A DNA stretch of 64,000 nucleotides from Cyanobacteria bacterium SZAS LIN-3 (lineage in GTDB: Bacteria; Cyanobacteriota; Vampirovibrionia; Obscuribacterales; Obscuribacteraceae). Within the stretch, counting starts at the first letter, position 1, and each line of letters begins with the position of its first letter. Of the stretch, positions 17,229 through 24,951 are shown one piece after another. A program made the position numbers and the translations under genes. The DNA is taken from positions 1-64,000 of the forward strand of contig JAFEAV010000005.1 of NCBI GenBank assembly GCA_018266215.1. Reading direction: 5' to 3'. The notes beneath the pieces were generated by a model. It worked only from the letters and a program-made list of their open reading frames with translations. It made no database searches and had not been told where the DNA came from.

Positions 17229-17744
17229 TTACTTGATGGACAGTTCTTTGGCGGAACGAATCTCGGTCTTGTGAGCGCGATTCTTGGTGATGCCGTGAAC
17301 GTGGCCTTCGATTGAACCAGCGGATACTGGAATGCGAAGAGCTGCTTCTACTTTGGGCAAGCTGATGAAGAGAATGCCGCGATCGAGACGAGCTTCGATG
17401 CTGTCTACGAGCACTTCGGTTTCGAATTCGAATTCGCGAACCAGAGTGGTGAAGGGGAGCTCTCTGCGGAGATATAGAGCTTTTTCTTCGAACATTGTCG
17501 GGATGCGCTTGGCGATTACCGTCAGGTAACGGCCTTCGACTTTGATTTCGATATCATCGAGTACTACGCCCGGAAGAGCCAGTTCGAGAACGAATTCGTT
17601 ATCCAGTTCGAGTACATCGGCGCAGGGAACTTCATAACCGGCGTTCCAGTTCAGATTGTTCATTGTTTCGAAACCGAAGTGGTTGCGGGTCATGAGGTGA
17701 CGCATGGTCATGTTGTAGTCCTTGGCGTGGCGATTGTAAAACAT
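17229..17744 (-). CDS. Small heat shock protein, Hsp20/alpha-crystallin family
   Basis: ATP-independent holdase chaperone of 171 residues. The alpha-crystallin domain spans about residues 38-140: PCADVLELDNEFVLELALPG, EIKVEGRYLTVIAKR, LYLRRELPFTTLV, and RLDRGILFISLPK. An IPV triplet (ALRIPVSAG) stands where the C-terminal I-x-I/V anchor usually is. The start has GGAGA seven bases upstream. The long upstream gap contains an 18-base palindrome at 17809 but no CIRCE-like element that I can recognise. Confidence 0.93.
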   Translation of the reverse strand: MFYNRHAKDYNMTMRHLMTRNHFGFETMNNLNWNAGYEVPCADVLELDNEFVLELALPGVVLDDIEIKVEGRYLTVIAKRIPTMFEEKALYLRRELPFTTLVREFEFETEVLVDSIEARLDRGILFISLPKVEAALRIPVSAGSIEGHVHGITKNRAHKTEIRSAKELSIK

Positions 17745-18137
17745 CGGATTTCTCCTTAAGAGTGTATTTTTGCTTTCGAGAGCCGCTCGACCCGCATCAA
17801 ATCAGACATTTGGCCAGTTGGCCAAACATCAAACAGGGAAATTGCCTCAGGCATTCCCGGCCCAAATGAGCTTTGGGAGCTGTTTTTGTAAGGGTGTCGA
17901 AGGACTCCGTGCTGGATATGTTAGCTCAAAAGCCGCTTAATATGCGGATTTTCACTATCCGTTTTGCTTTCCCCTTGTCAGCCCGGAGAGTACTTCAGGC
18001 TGTGCCTTTTGCGACTTGGCAACCGTCTTGAAAACGAGAAAAATCTCATATCATGCGGTTCTAATATATTTGGGTGAGTGTATGAAAGCCGCTCAACGGG
18101 CGGGTCGCGATGTCTTCGCCCATGAAGTGTGTTTGGC
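17745..18137. other. 393-base intergenic region upstream of hsp20 with palindromes
   Basis: No convincing gene. It holds a perfect inverted repeat TTTGGCCA-GT-TGGCCAAA at 17809-17826, a short hairpin with TGCCT-C-AGGCA near 17843-17853, and a weaker CCCAAA/TTTGGG hairpin near 17869-17885. The first is in the right place to regulate hsp20. A 19-codon frame at 18079-18138 is too short to support. Confidence 0.45.
17809..17826. promoter_or_regulatory. 18-base perfect inverted repeat upstream of hsp20
   Basis: TTTGGCCA and its exact complement TGGCCAAA are separated by GT. It is 65 bases upstream of the hsp20 start. This looks like a dimeric regulator site; the regulator is unknown. Confidence 0.45.
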
Positions 18138-18890
18138 TTAATTTATTAATTTGTGCCCGGGCTTCTTGGCAGCCTGCCCGTTCAAGCGCTTGTTAATGCG
18201 GTCCAGTAAGCCTTTGAGCTCTTTTGTCTTGAAAGTCAGTCGATCGATATCCGAATTCACTTCATTCGCTTCTTTTTGACTGGCCTCCAGCTCGCGCCGA
18301 CTGACCACACCTTCCTGGTAGAGGCCTACAAAGTCCTTGGCGCGCTGGATCTTGTCCTGCTTGGCCTGGGTGTGGTCTTCCAGTTCACGACAGGCATCTT
18401 TATATTGGATGGAGATTTCCTTGGCCCGGTCCTTGAGCGCGTCCTTGCTGAGCAGTTCGACCGGCACGCCTGAAAACATGCCGAAGTCTGTGACATCGCC
18501 CATCATCGTCGGGGTGAAGGGCGGAGGCGGCGGCACAAAGTGCGCTCCGGCGGCCACTACTTTCTTCCTGGTCTTTGCTGCGGTCTTTATCTCGGCGGTC
18601 TTTGTCTCGGCAGTCTTTATCTCGGCCGTCTTGGCCATAACTTTGGCCACAGCTTTGGCTTCTTTAAGCGGTTCTTTTGCGGGCTCTTTCGTCGGTTCTT
18701 TGGCTGGCGCTTTCGCTGGTTTGGCCAGAACCGCCGGGATGGGCCTCAGTACTTCTTTATTGTCGTCCAGCGTCTTAACCTGCACGGCCTTTGGCGCTGT
18801 CGGCGCCGCCGCCACCGGGGCGGCCAGGAGCAGACCCGCAGCCAGGGTGGGGACAATCAGACAAATACTTTTCCTAACAGATGGAGGCAT
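18138..18890 (-). CDS. Exported protein with AKEP-type repeats and C-terminal coiled coil
   Basis: Unrecognised 250-residue exported protein. The long open frame extends to 19256, but the part above 18890 is the reverse of ymdB; ATG 18890 opens a signal peptide (ICLIVPTLAAGLLLAAPVAAA). After it comes a Lys/Ala/Pro/Glu low-complexity stalk with KEP and AEIKTA repeats (about 55-115), a PPPPPF patch, and a charged helical C-terminus that should form a coiled coil (about 150-240). This plan suits a periplasm-spanning or wall-associated spacer. It diverges from ymdB. Confidence 0.6.
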   Translation of the reverse strand: MPPSVRKSICLIVPTLAAGLLLAAPVAAAPTAPKAVQVKTLDDNKEVLRPIPAVLAKPAKAPAKEPTKEPAKEPLKEAKAVAKVMAKTAEIKTAETKTAEIKTAAKTRKKVVAAGAHFVPPPPPFTPTMMGDVTDFGMFSGVPVELLSKDALKDRAKEISIQYKDACRELEDHTQAKQDKIQRAKDFVGLYQEGVVSRRELEASQKEANEVNSDIDRLTFKTKELKGLLDRINKRLNGQAAKKPGHKLIN

Positions 18891-18930
18891 GGCGCGCGGT
18901 AAGGATTCCTGTATGGTGTAAGCTCTAGTG

Positions 18931-19779
18931 ATGACTTCTACTTCAAAGTCTAACGCATCACTAACTATCCTTTTTCTTGGCGACATAATTGGCAAGCCAG
19001 GTCGCGAAGTAGTGAAAAAATACTTACAAGAGCTGCGCCGCTGCGCTGAGCTCGAAGACGGCTCCGGTCGGCCGTTTCCGGATTTTGTTGTGGCCAATGT
19101 GGAAAATGCCGCGCATGGCTTCGGCGTTACAAAAGAGAACCTTACCGAGCTGAGAGAAGCCGGTGTCGACATTTTCAGCGGCGGCAACCATACTTTTGAC
19201 CGCAAAGAAATTTTTGCTTTCATCGCCGAGGAGCAGTATTTGTTGCGGCCGGCCAATTATCCCGAGGGCACTCCCGGCCGGGGCCATTGCCTGCTGGAAA
19301 AGGACGGAGTCTCGCTGGCGGTCATAAACGTCATGGGTCGCGTCTTCATGGAGCCCCTGCGCTCGCCTTTTCTTATCGCTGAAGAACTGGTCGAGGAGCT
19401 CAAGGCCAGGACGCCTATTATTCTCGTTGATGTGCACGCCGAAGCGACAGCCGAAAAGGTAGCTATGGGCTGGTATCTGGACGGTCGAGTATCGGCTGTG
19501 GTCGGTACGCACACGCATGTGCAGACAGCTGACGAAAGACTTTTGCACAACGGCACGGCTTTTATCACCGATGCCGGTTGCTGCGGACCAACCGACGGGG
19601 TTATCGGTATGGCTCAGGACGGCGTTTTCAGACGCATGGTCAAGCAGTTGCCCTCACGTTTTGAAATTGCCCCCGGACCGGCTGCCGCCTGCGGCGTTTT
19701 GATTACCATTGAAAGGGAGAGCGGCCGCGCCACGGCTATTGAGCGTGTGCGCTGGCAAAGCGAGCCGGAAAATGATTGA
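18931..19779 (+). CDS. YmdB-family metallophosphoesterase
   Basis: Cyclic-nucleotide phosphodiesterase-like enzyme of the YmdB/TIGR00282 family, 282 residues. The metal-binding motifs are present in order: GDIIGKPGR, NVENAAHGFG, GGNHTFD, DVHAEATAEK and GTHTHVQTADE, with DAGCCGPTDGVIG near the C-terminus. ATG 18931 is chosen; a GTG directly before it is also in frame. The last eight bases overlap the PHP-domain gene, so the two phosphoesterases are co-transcribed. In Bacillus, YmdB affects biofilm choice; no such role can be inferred here. Confidence 0.92.
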   Translation: MTSTSKSNASLTILFLGDIIGKPGREVVKKYLQELRRCAELEDGSGRPFPDFVVANVENAAHGFGVTKENLTELREAGVDIFSGGNHTFDRKEIFAFIAEEQYLLRPANYPEGTPGRGHCLLEKDGVSLAVINVMGRVFMEPLRSPFLIAEELVEELKARTPIILVDVHAEATAEKVAMGWYLDGRVSAVVGTHTHVQTADERLLHNGTAFITDAGCCGPTDGVIGMAQDGVFRRMVKQLPSRFEIAPGPAAACGVLITIERESGRATAIERVRWQSEPEND

Positions 19780-20596
19780 TTTGCATTTGCATACTCACCA
19801 TTCCGACGGCACCTGGTCTCCGCGCGATCTGGTGGAATACGCCGTCGGCATAGGCATGAAGCACATCGCCATAACCGACCACGACACGGTCGCCGGGGTG
19901 CAGGAAGCTATTGATGCCGCCGACAAGCGGCTTGAGATTATCCCCGCCGTTGAAATCAACACCGTTCATTGCGACGAAGGCCAGAATCATGATGTGCACA
20001 TTCTGGGCTATTTCATTGATATCGAAAACGCGCAGCTAACGGCGGTGCTGGATAAGCAAAAACAGGCCAGGGCCAATCATGTCCTCGATTGTTTGGAAAA
20101 AGTGGCCGCCTCCGGCGTGAATGTCACTCTGGCCGATGTGCAGGCCTGCGCCGGTAAGGGCGCCATCGGCAAAGCCCACCTCACTGAAGCCATTGTCCGC
20201 GCCGGTGGAGCAGCGGATTTAACCGAAGCCTATCAAAAATACATGGTGCGCTCATCTCCGTTCTACGCGCAGCGCAAAAGCGTTGCCCCGGCTGAAGCCG
20301 TGCGTGCCATCAAAGCTGCCGGCGGCATCCCCTCCATTGCGCATCCGGGTAAAGAAGCGCATGTGATACCACTGATCGAGGCCCTGCGCGACGATGGTCT
20401 TATGGGCATTGAAGCATTTCACCGGGTGCATACCCTCAGTCTTTTGCGCAAATACTTGCGTTATGCCGCCCGCAATAAAATGCTTGTCACCGGTGGGTCC
20501 GACTGCCACGGTCCCTATCAGGAATTTCAATCAATGATGGGCACGATTTCCGTCCCGCCCGAGGTTCTCAGGGCTCTGCAGCAGGCGCGCAGCTGA
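19772..20596 (+). CDS. PHP-domain phosphoesterase, TrpH/RNase AM-like
   Basis: Predicted metal-dependent phosphoesterase of 274 residues. IDLHLHTHHSDGTWSP holds the HxH pair, ITDHDTV the next metal ligands, IPAVEINT the Glu, IAHPGK the His, and GGSDCHG the terminal Asp-x-His. This is the YciV/TrpH group, shown in E. coli to act on 3',5'-nucleotide bisphosphates and on RNA 5' ends. ATG 19772 overlaps the ymdB stop; the longer open frame upstream is not needed by the fold. Confidence 0.9.
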   Translation: MIDLHLHTHHSDGTWSPRDLVEYAVGIGMKHIAITDHDTVAGVQEAIDAADKRLEIIPAVEINTVHCDEGQNHDVHILGYFIDIENAQLTAVLDKQKQARANHVLDCLEKVAASGVNVTLADVQACAGKGAIGKAHLTEAIVRAGGAADLTEAYQKYMVRSSPFYAQRKSVAPAEAVRAIKAAGGIPSIAHPGKEAHVIPLIEALRDDGLMGIEAFHRVHTLSLLRKYLRYAARNKMLVTGGSDCHGPYQEFQSMMGTISVPPEVLRALQQARS

Positions 20597-20632
20597 GCTG
20601 ACTGTAAGCGCACCTCTGGTGGTGCTCAGCTC
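20595..20632. terminator. Hairpin between convergent genes
   Basis: GAGCTGA (20595-20601) and TCAGCTC (20626-20632) form a seven-base stem, with further pairing inside (CACC/GGTG). There is no T-run, so termination is uncertain. Confidence 0.35.
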
Positions 20633-20648
20633 GACTGGCGGTAAATAT

Positions 20649-21140
20649 CTATTTAATAGCCAGGGCGCGGTCCAGTTGCTGGTTCAGTACGCCGTTTTCT
20701 ACTTCGCCAATTTGGCTCCAGACGACCTTGCCCGTTTTATCCAGTATTACTTCAAAAGGTATGTAGCCTTTGTAGTGGCTCTTGATCAGGGCTGTGGCCT
20801 GGGCGTTGATTGGATGATCGACGTCGATCAAAATAAATTTGACCGCCTTATTGCTGGCGCTCTTGTAGAGATCGACCAGGCGCTTGGCCTGGCGATTGGT
20901 GTTGAGGTCGCCGCTGGCGCCGTAAAAAATGAAAGTGACTTTGTTTGGATCCAGCTGCATGTCTTCCATTTTTGTGGCATCAATGGGGAAGCCGCTGTCG
21001 CCGTCGTCGGTGAAAGAGATACCCTTCTTGAGCTTCAAATCTTCCGCAGCCAGAACTTGCAGGCTGCACAGGCCGGCCACAATTGTGAGCGCGGTGGCGG
21101 TAGTGAAGGTGGCAACTTTGAAATTAAAAAACTTGTTCAT
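20649..21140 (-). CDS. Exported thioredoxin-fold protein lacking the CxxC motif
   Basis: A 163-residue exported protein. From ATG 21140 (or ATG 21155) a signal peptide with TFTTATALTIVAGLCSLQVLA is read. The mature part looks like a thioredoxin fold: KVTFIFYGASGDLNTNRQAK in place of the redox loop, KFILIDVDHP, then YIPFEVILDKTGKVV with the cis-Pro strand. The position where CxxC should lie has only Gly-Ala-Ser-Gly, so disulfide chemistry is unlikely. The neighbouring gene at 21262 is on the same strand. A binding or scaffold role in the envelope is inferred. Confidence 0.65.
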   Translation of the reverse strand: MNKFFNFKVATFTTATALTIVAGLCSLQVLAAEDLKLKKGISFTDDGDSGFPIDATKMEDMQLDPNKVTFIFYGASGDLNTNRQAKRLVDLYKSASNKAVKFILIDVDHPINAQATALIKSHYKGYIPFEVILDKTGKVVWSQIGEVENGVLNQQLDRALAIK

Positions 21141-21261
21141 GACCTCTGAATGCATTTCCAAACGGAACTTCAATACCGCTCTCATAAGACAGATCCCGGT
21201 GCCTAATGTTCCCACAGTGGGGCGCCTCAGGGCAGCCTCCCCCAGCCGGGGTTGCAAAAAT

Positions 21262-21801
21262 CTAAGGTCGGGGCAGGCGGAAGTCGCTGGCTTTGACCGT
21301 GTGGATAAACCTTGACCACTTCTGCTGCTCATAGCTCATGGAGTATTCGTAGAGCGAATTGAGCAGGCGGATGCCCGAGGGCGAGGAGCCTTTGAAAAAA
21401 TAAACCGAAAGGTCGGGCAGGTCGCTATCGATCAAGCGCTTGACGCGACCGCGGGTTTTTAAGGCCAGCTCTGCGTCTTCCGGCAGGCGGATGGTGCGCG
21501 GGTGAGTCATAGCCCGGCTGCTGACGCCTTTGGCAATGACAACTTCGCAATGGATTACCTGGTCCACATTGGTCTTGGGCACGCAATTCAAGCGCTCCCA
21601 GAGCCAGGCACTCAACACCTGACTGGCTGACAGCTCCGGTGAGGCCGTTTGTAAATATTGACTGAAGGCCTCTAATATCATCTTTCCCGCGCTATCTCCT
21701 ATTTCTTGGACTATATCACGGGTGGTCAAGCGGCGCGAGACTTGATTTTTAGAGCGATTTGAGCTTGTCCTGCTAACTATTTGTGAAATTAAAGAATTCA
21801 C
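21262..21801 (-). CDS. Hypothetical cytosolic protein
   Basis: I do not recognise this 179-residue protein. It has a basic, Ser-rich N-terminus (RTSSNRSKNQVSRRLTTRD), a helical middle (GKMILEAFSQYLQTASPELS, VLSAWLWERLNCVPKTN), and a beta-rich segment with HPRTIRLPEDAELALKTRGR. It has no signal peptide or membrane helix. It ends about 120 bases upstream of the thioredoxin-fold gene. It is kept because the frame is long, free of stops and not a shadow of another gene. Confidence 0.55.
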   Translation of the reverse strand: MNSLISQIVSRTSSNRSKNQVSRRLTTRDIVQEIGDSAGKMILEAFSQYLQTASPELSASQVLSAWLWERLNCVPKTNVDQVIHCEVVIAKGVSSRAMTHPRTIRLPEDAELALKTRGRVKRLIDSDLPDLSVYFFKGSSPSGIRLLNSLYEYSMSYEQQKWSRFIHTVKASDFRLPRP

Positions 21802-21828
21802 TCTGTATATATAGAGAACGAGTTGGGT

Positions 21829-21834
21829 TATAAT
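21829..21834 (+). promoter_or_regulatory. -10 box upstream of the radical SAM gene
   Basis: A perfect TATAAT 250 bases upstream of the TTG start. No good -35 is found, and the long leader is described with the start-codon question below. Confidence 0.35.
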
Positions 21835-22078
21835 TGGTCTACTTGAGGGCGCATTAGCTCAAGATCCTTTTAGATGCCAGTTTTATAACCGCTCCGGAAG
21901 CCGCTCAGGCGCTTTGGAGGCTGTCCACGACAGATGTCCCTGGCATCAAACGCAAAATGCGTGGGATTGTTTTGCCCCTTTATGACCCGAGCGCTATGCA
22001 TCTTGGAGAAAGGTCATCGTAACTTCGCTTCGACCCACTTATACCAGCAAACAAATATCAGACCTTCTGACTGAGGAT

Positions 22079-24949
22079 TTGCTGCCACGAGTATTTAAGC
22101 CCGGCCAGTACCTTGGCAATGAATGGGGCGCCCGACGTAAGCCCTTCGCTCAGAGTTCGGTGCGTATGGCGCTGGCTTTCCCGGATATGTACGAGCTGGG
22201 CATGTCCAATTTTGGATTGAAGATCCTTTATCAGCTCCTCAACGACATGGACGGCTTTATGGTCGACCGCACCTATGCTCCCGGTGGTGACCTGGAGAAG
22301 TTGATGCGGGACAAAGCCATTCCGCTCTTTGCCTTTGAATCGCGTGAGCCGCTCTACAATTTCGATTTGATCGGCTTTTCACTGCAGTACGAATTGACCT
22401 ACACCAATGTGGTCAATATGCTTGATCTGGCGCAACTGCCGGTTAAAGCCGCTGATCGTAAAACTCTTTTCCCGCTTACTTTTGGTGGCGGCCCTTCGGC
22501 GGTAAATCCTGAGCCGATGGCGCTTTTTCTTGATTTTTTCATGATCGGTGACGGTGAGCAGGCGCTACCGCATACGATGCATGTGGTCGAGGACTTTAAA
22601 GCCGCCTATGGTGAGCTCGCTCTTGCCCATCCGGAAAAAGCCGCCCACTACCGTCTCTGGCTTCTGGCGAAACTGGCCTCCGAAGTGCCCGGTGTCTACG
22701 CTCCGATTTTGTACCGCGATGCCGCTCCCGTGGCCGTGGCACGTGAAATCGATGAAGTGGTGGCGGAGCTTCTGGCCGCTCTGCCCGAGCACGCTGATGA
22801 AATCAAGAAATTATCCGCTGATGGTCGCGGCATTCCCAAGCGAGTTTTGCGCCAGGTCGCTCCACTGAACGATCAGAATCAGCCCACCCACAATCTTGTT
22901 TCTTATCTGGCTCTGGTGCATGACCGTGAGACTCTGGAAGTGCGTCGCGGCTGCGATCGCGGCTGCCGCTTCTGTCAGCCCGGCTATACATTTTTGCCCG
23001 TGCGCGAGCGCTCGGTCGGTGAGCTGGTGGAGCTTTCCAAAAAAGCCCTGGCTAATTCCGGCCATGAAGAATATTCCATGCTCTCTCTTTGTGTCTCCGA
23101 CTACACCAGTTTGCACGAGTCGGTGCGCGCCCTCAACCGTGAACACAGCGCCGCTCGTACATCACTCTCCTTCCCCAGTCAGCGGGCCGACCGCATGAGT
23201 CTGGAGCTTGCCGACGAGCTCAAAGCCGTGCGCAAGTCCGGTATCACACTGGCACCGGAAGCCGGCAGTGAAAAATTGCGTGCCGTCATCAATAAGGGAC
23301 TTTCGCACCAGCAGATCATCAGCGCCATCGAGTCGGCTTATCAGTCCGGCTGGTCATCGGTCAAGTTGTACTTCATGTGCGGTCTGCCCTTTGAAGACGA
23401 CAGTGACCTGGCCGGTATCGTCGACATTCTCAAGGAAGCGACGCATCACTGCCGGGTGATTCGCAACACTGACAGAGCTAAATACAAGCGCGATATCGAT
23501 TTTACCTGCACTATTTCAAACTTTGTGCCCAAGCCATTTACGCCCTTCCAGTGGTTTGGTCAGGTCAGGCCCAGAGCCATGGCCATCAAGCACCAGGTCT
23601 TGCGGGCCAAGTTGAAGGAAGCCGGCCTGCGCAATGTGCAGCTCAATGTTACCGACACCCAGATAAGTTTATTGGAAGCGGTAATTTCCAGAGGCGATCG
23701 TCGCATCTCCGAGCTCATTTACCGTGCCTGGAAAGACGGCGCCGTATTCGATGCCTGGGATGAGCACTTCAAACCCGAGCGCTGGCACCGTGTGGCTGAG
23801 TCCATGGGCCTGAATCTGGAGGAGCTGGCCTGTACCGATCAGGAAGTGGGCAGCCGTCAACCTTATGACGTTGTGCACATCGGACTGGCTGATTTCTGGC
23901 TGGTGCGCGAATGGGAAAAGGCGGTGAAAGCCGTCGAAACAGCGCCCTGCACCGAGAATGTCTGTCACGCCTGCGGCATCTGCACTATCCTTGATACCAA
24001 TCACGAACTGGCTCAGCCAATCCCCGCCGTGATGAAGAAAAATCCTTTCGTCAAGGAACTGAGCGCCAACACCAGCGACGAAGACAGCCATCCGTCCCTG
24101 TTCTTTACCGCGCCACCGCCGGAGCCCATTGAATTTGGCGCCGTCAAACTGCGCTTTGCCTTCACCAAACTTGGTGACTTGCGTTTCATCGGCCATCTGG
24201 ACTTGCTCAACTTACTCATCCGTGCCTCTCGCCGGGCTGGGCTGGAGTTGTCTTACAGTCAAGGTTTCAATCCCGCGCCCAAACTTTCGCTGGCTCAGGC
24301 CCTGCCAATTTTCCAGGAAAGCCTCTATGAGCTGGCCGACATTGAGCTGGCACAGATAATTACACCGGATCAGTTTATGGAGCGTCTCAACAGACAGCTC
24401 CCGCCGGAAGTGCAGATCGTCGCCGCGATGATCGCCCCGGGCAAAGATCAAGCTTTAAATCAGATAGTGGCCGCCGCTTCGTATGAAGCACGGTTGCTTC
24501 CCTCCAACACCGCTGTATTTGGCGATGTTTCCCGCGCGCTCCTCGACAAGTCATCTATCAAAGATACCCTTACCCGAGAAGTTGAACGCATTTTGAACAG
24601 CGAGAGCCTCCTTGTTTACGGCAAGGAAAAAGAGGCCAGAGCTGAGTCACCGGTTTTAGACAAAAAACTCTCAAATGAAGGAGAACTCCCCAAACAGAAG
24701 GGCAAAGAAATTCGCCCGTTGATTCATAGAATCGAACTTTTAACGAAAGAGGATGGACTCGCGCTTTTGCTAGAGCTAGCCACTGGCTCCAAAGGGCATC
24801 TCAAGCCACTCGATGTGCTTGATCTTATTTGCCCGGAAGCTCAGCTTAACTGGCGCATTACGCGACTGTCGTTTATGACGCAGGCGCTTGAGCCCATCCA
24901 AATCACTGCCAGAAAAGAAAACACCAAATTGACTCAATCTAGAGGATGA
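22079..24949 (+). CDS. B12-binding radical SAM protein fused to DUF2344 (TIGR03960/TIGR03936)
   Basis: A 956-residue fusion. The N-terminal part resembles a cobalamin-binding domain (SVRMALAFPDMYELGMSNFG), then the radical SAM core with Cys292, Cys296 and Cys299 in VRRGCDRGCRFCQPGY. The C-terminal part from about residue 687 is DUF2344 (KLGDLRFIGHLDLLNLLIRA). Function is unknown; the family sits beside RNase E/G in many genomes, as here, where RNase E/G starts three bases past this stop. The TTG start at 22079 drops about 20 residues (ISDLLTEDLLPRV-like) that look like the family's N-terminus; an ATC at 22016 after GGAG would restore them. Confidence 0.9.
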   Translation: MLPRVFKPGQYLGNEWGARRKPFAQSSVRMALAFPDMYELGMSNFGLKILYQLLNDMDGFMVDRTYAPGGDLEKLMRDKAIPLFAFESREPLYNFDLIGFSLQYELTYTNVVNMLDLAQLPVKAADRKTLFPLTFGGGPSAVNPEPMALFLDFFMIGDGEQALPHTMHVVEDFKAAYGELALAHPEKAAHYRLWLLAKLASEVPGVYAPILYRDAAPVAVAREIDEVVAELLAALPEHADEIKKLSADGRGIPKRVLRQVAPLNDQNQPTHNLVSYLALVHDRETLEVRRGCDRGCRFCQPGYTFLPVRERSVGELVELSKKALANSGHEEYSMLSLCVSDYTSLHESVRALNREHSAARTSLSFPSQRADRMSLELADELKAVRKSGITLAPEAGSEKLRAVINKGLSHQQIISAIESAYQSGWSSVKLYFMCGLPFEDDSDLAGIVDILKEATHHCRVIRNTDRAKYKRDIDFTCTISNFVPKPFTPFQWFGQVRPRAMAIKHQVLRAKLKEAGLRNVQLNVTDTQISLLEAVISRGDRRISELIYRAWKDGAVFDAWDEHFKPERWHRVAESMGLNLEELACTDQEVGSRQPYDVVHIGLADFWLVREWEKAVKAVETAPCTENVCHACGICTILDTNHELAQPIPAVMKKNPFVKELSANTSDEDSHPSLFFTAPPPEPIEFGAVKLRFAFTKLGDLRFIGHLDLLNLLIRASRRAGLELSYSQGFNPAPKLSLAQALPIFQESLYELADIELAQIITPDQFMERLNRQLPPEVQIVAAMIAPGKDQALNQIVAAASYEARLLPSNTAVFGDVSRALLDKSSIKDTLTREVERILNSESLLVYGKEKEARAESPVLDKKLSNEGELPKQKGKEIRPLIHRIELLTKEDGLALLLELATGSKGHLKPLDVLDLICPEAQLNWRITRLSFMTQALEPIQITARKENTKLTQSRG

Positions 24950-24951
24950 AT

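Noticed and set aside
17840..17890. Short hairpins as a small RNA
   Set aside because: They lack a clear promoter and T-run, so a small RNA cannot be supported.
18079..18140. A 19-codon frame with a weak ribosome site
   Set aside because: Too short and without any signature; it ends at the stop of the convergent exported gene.
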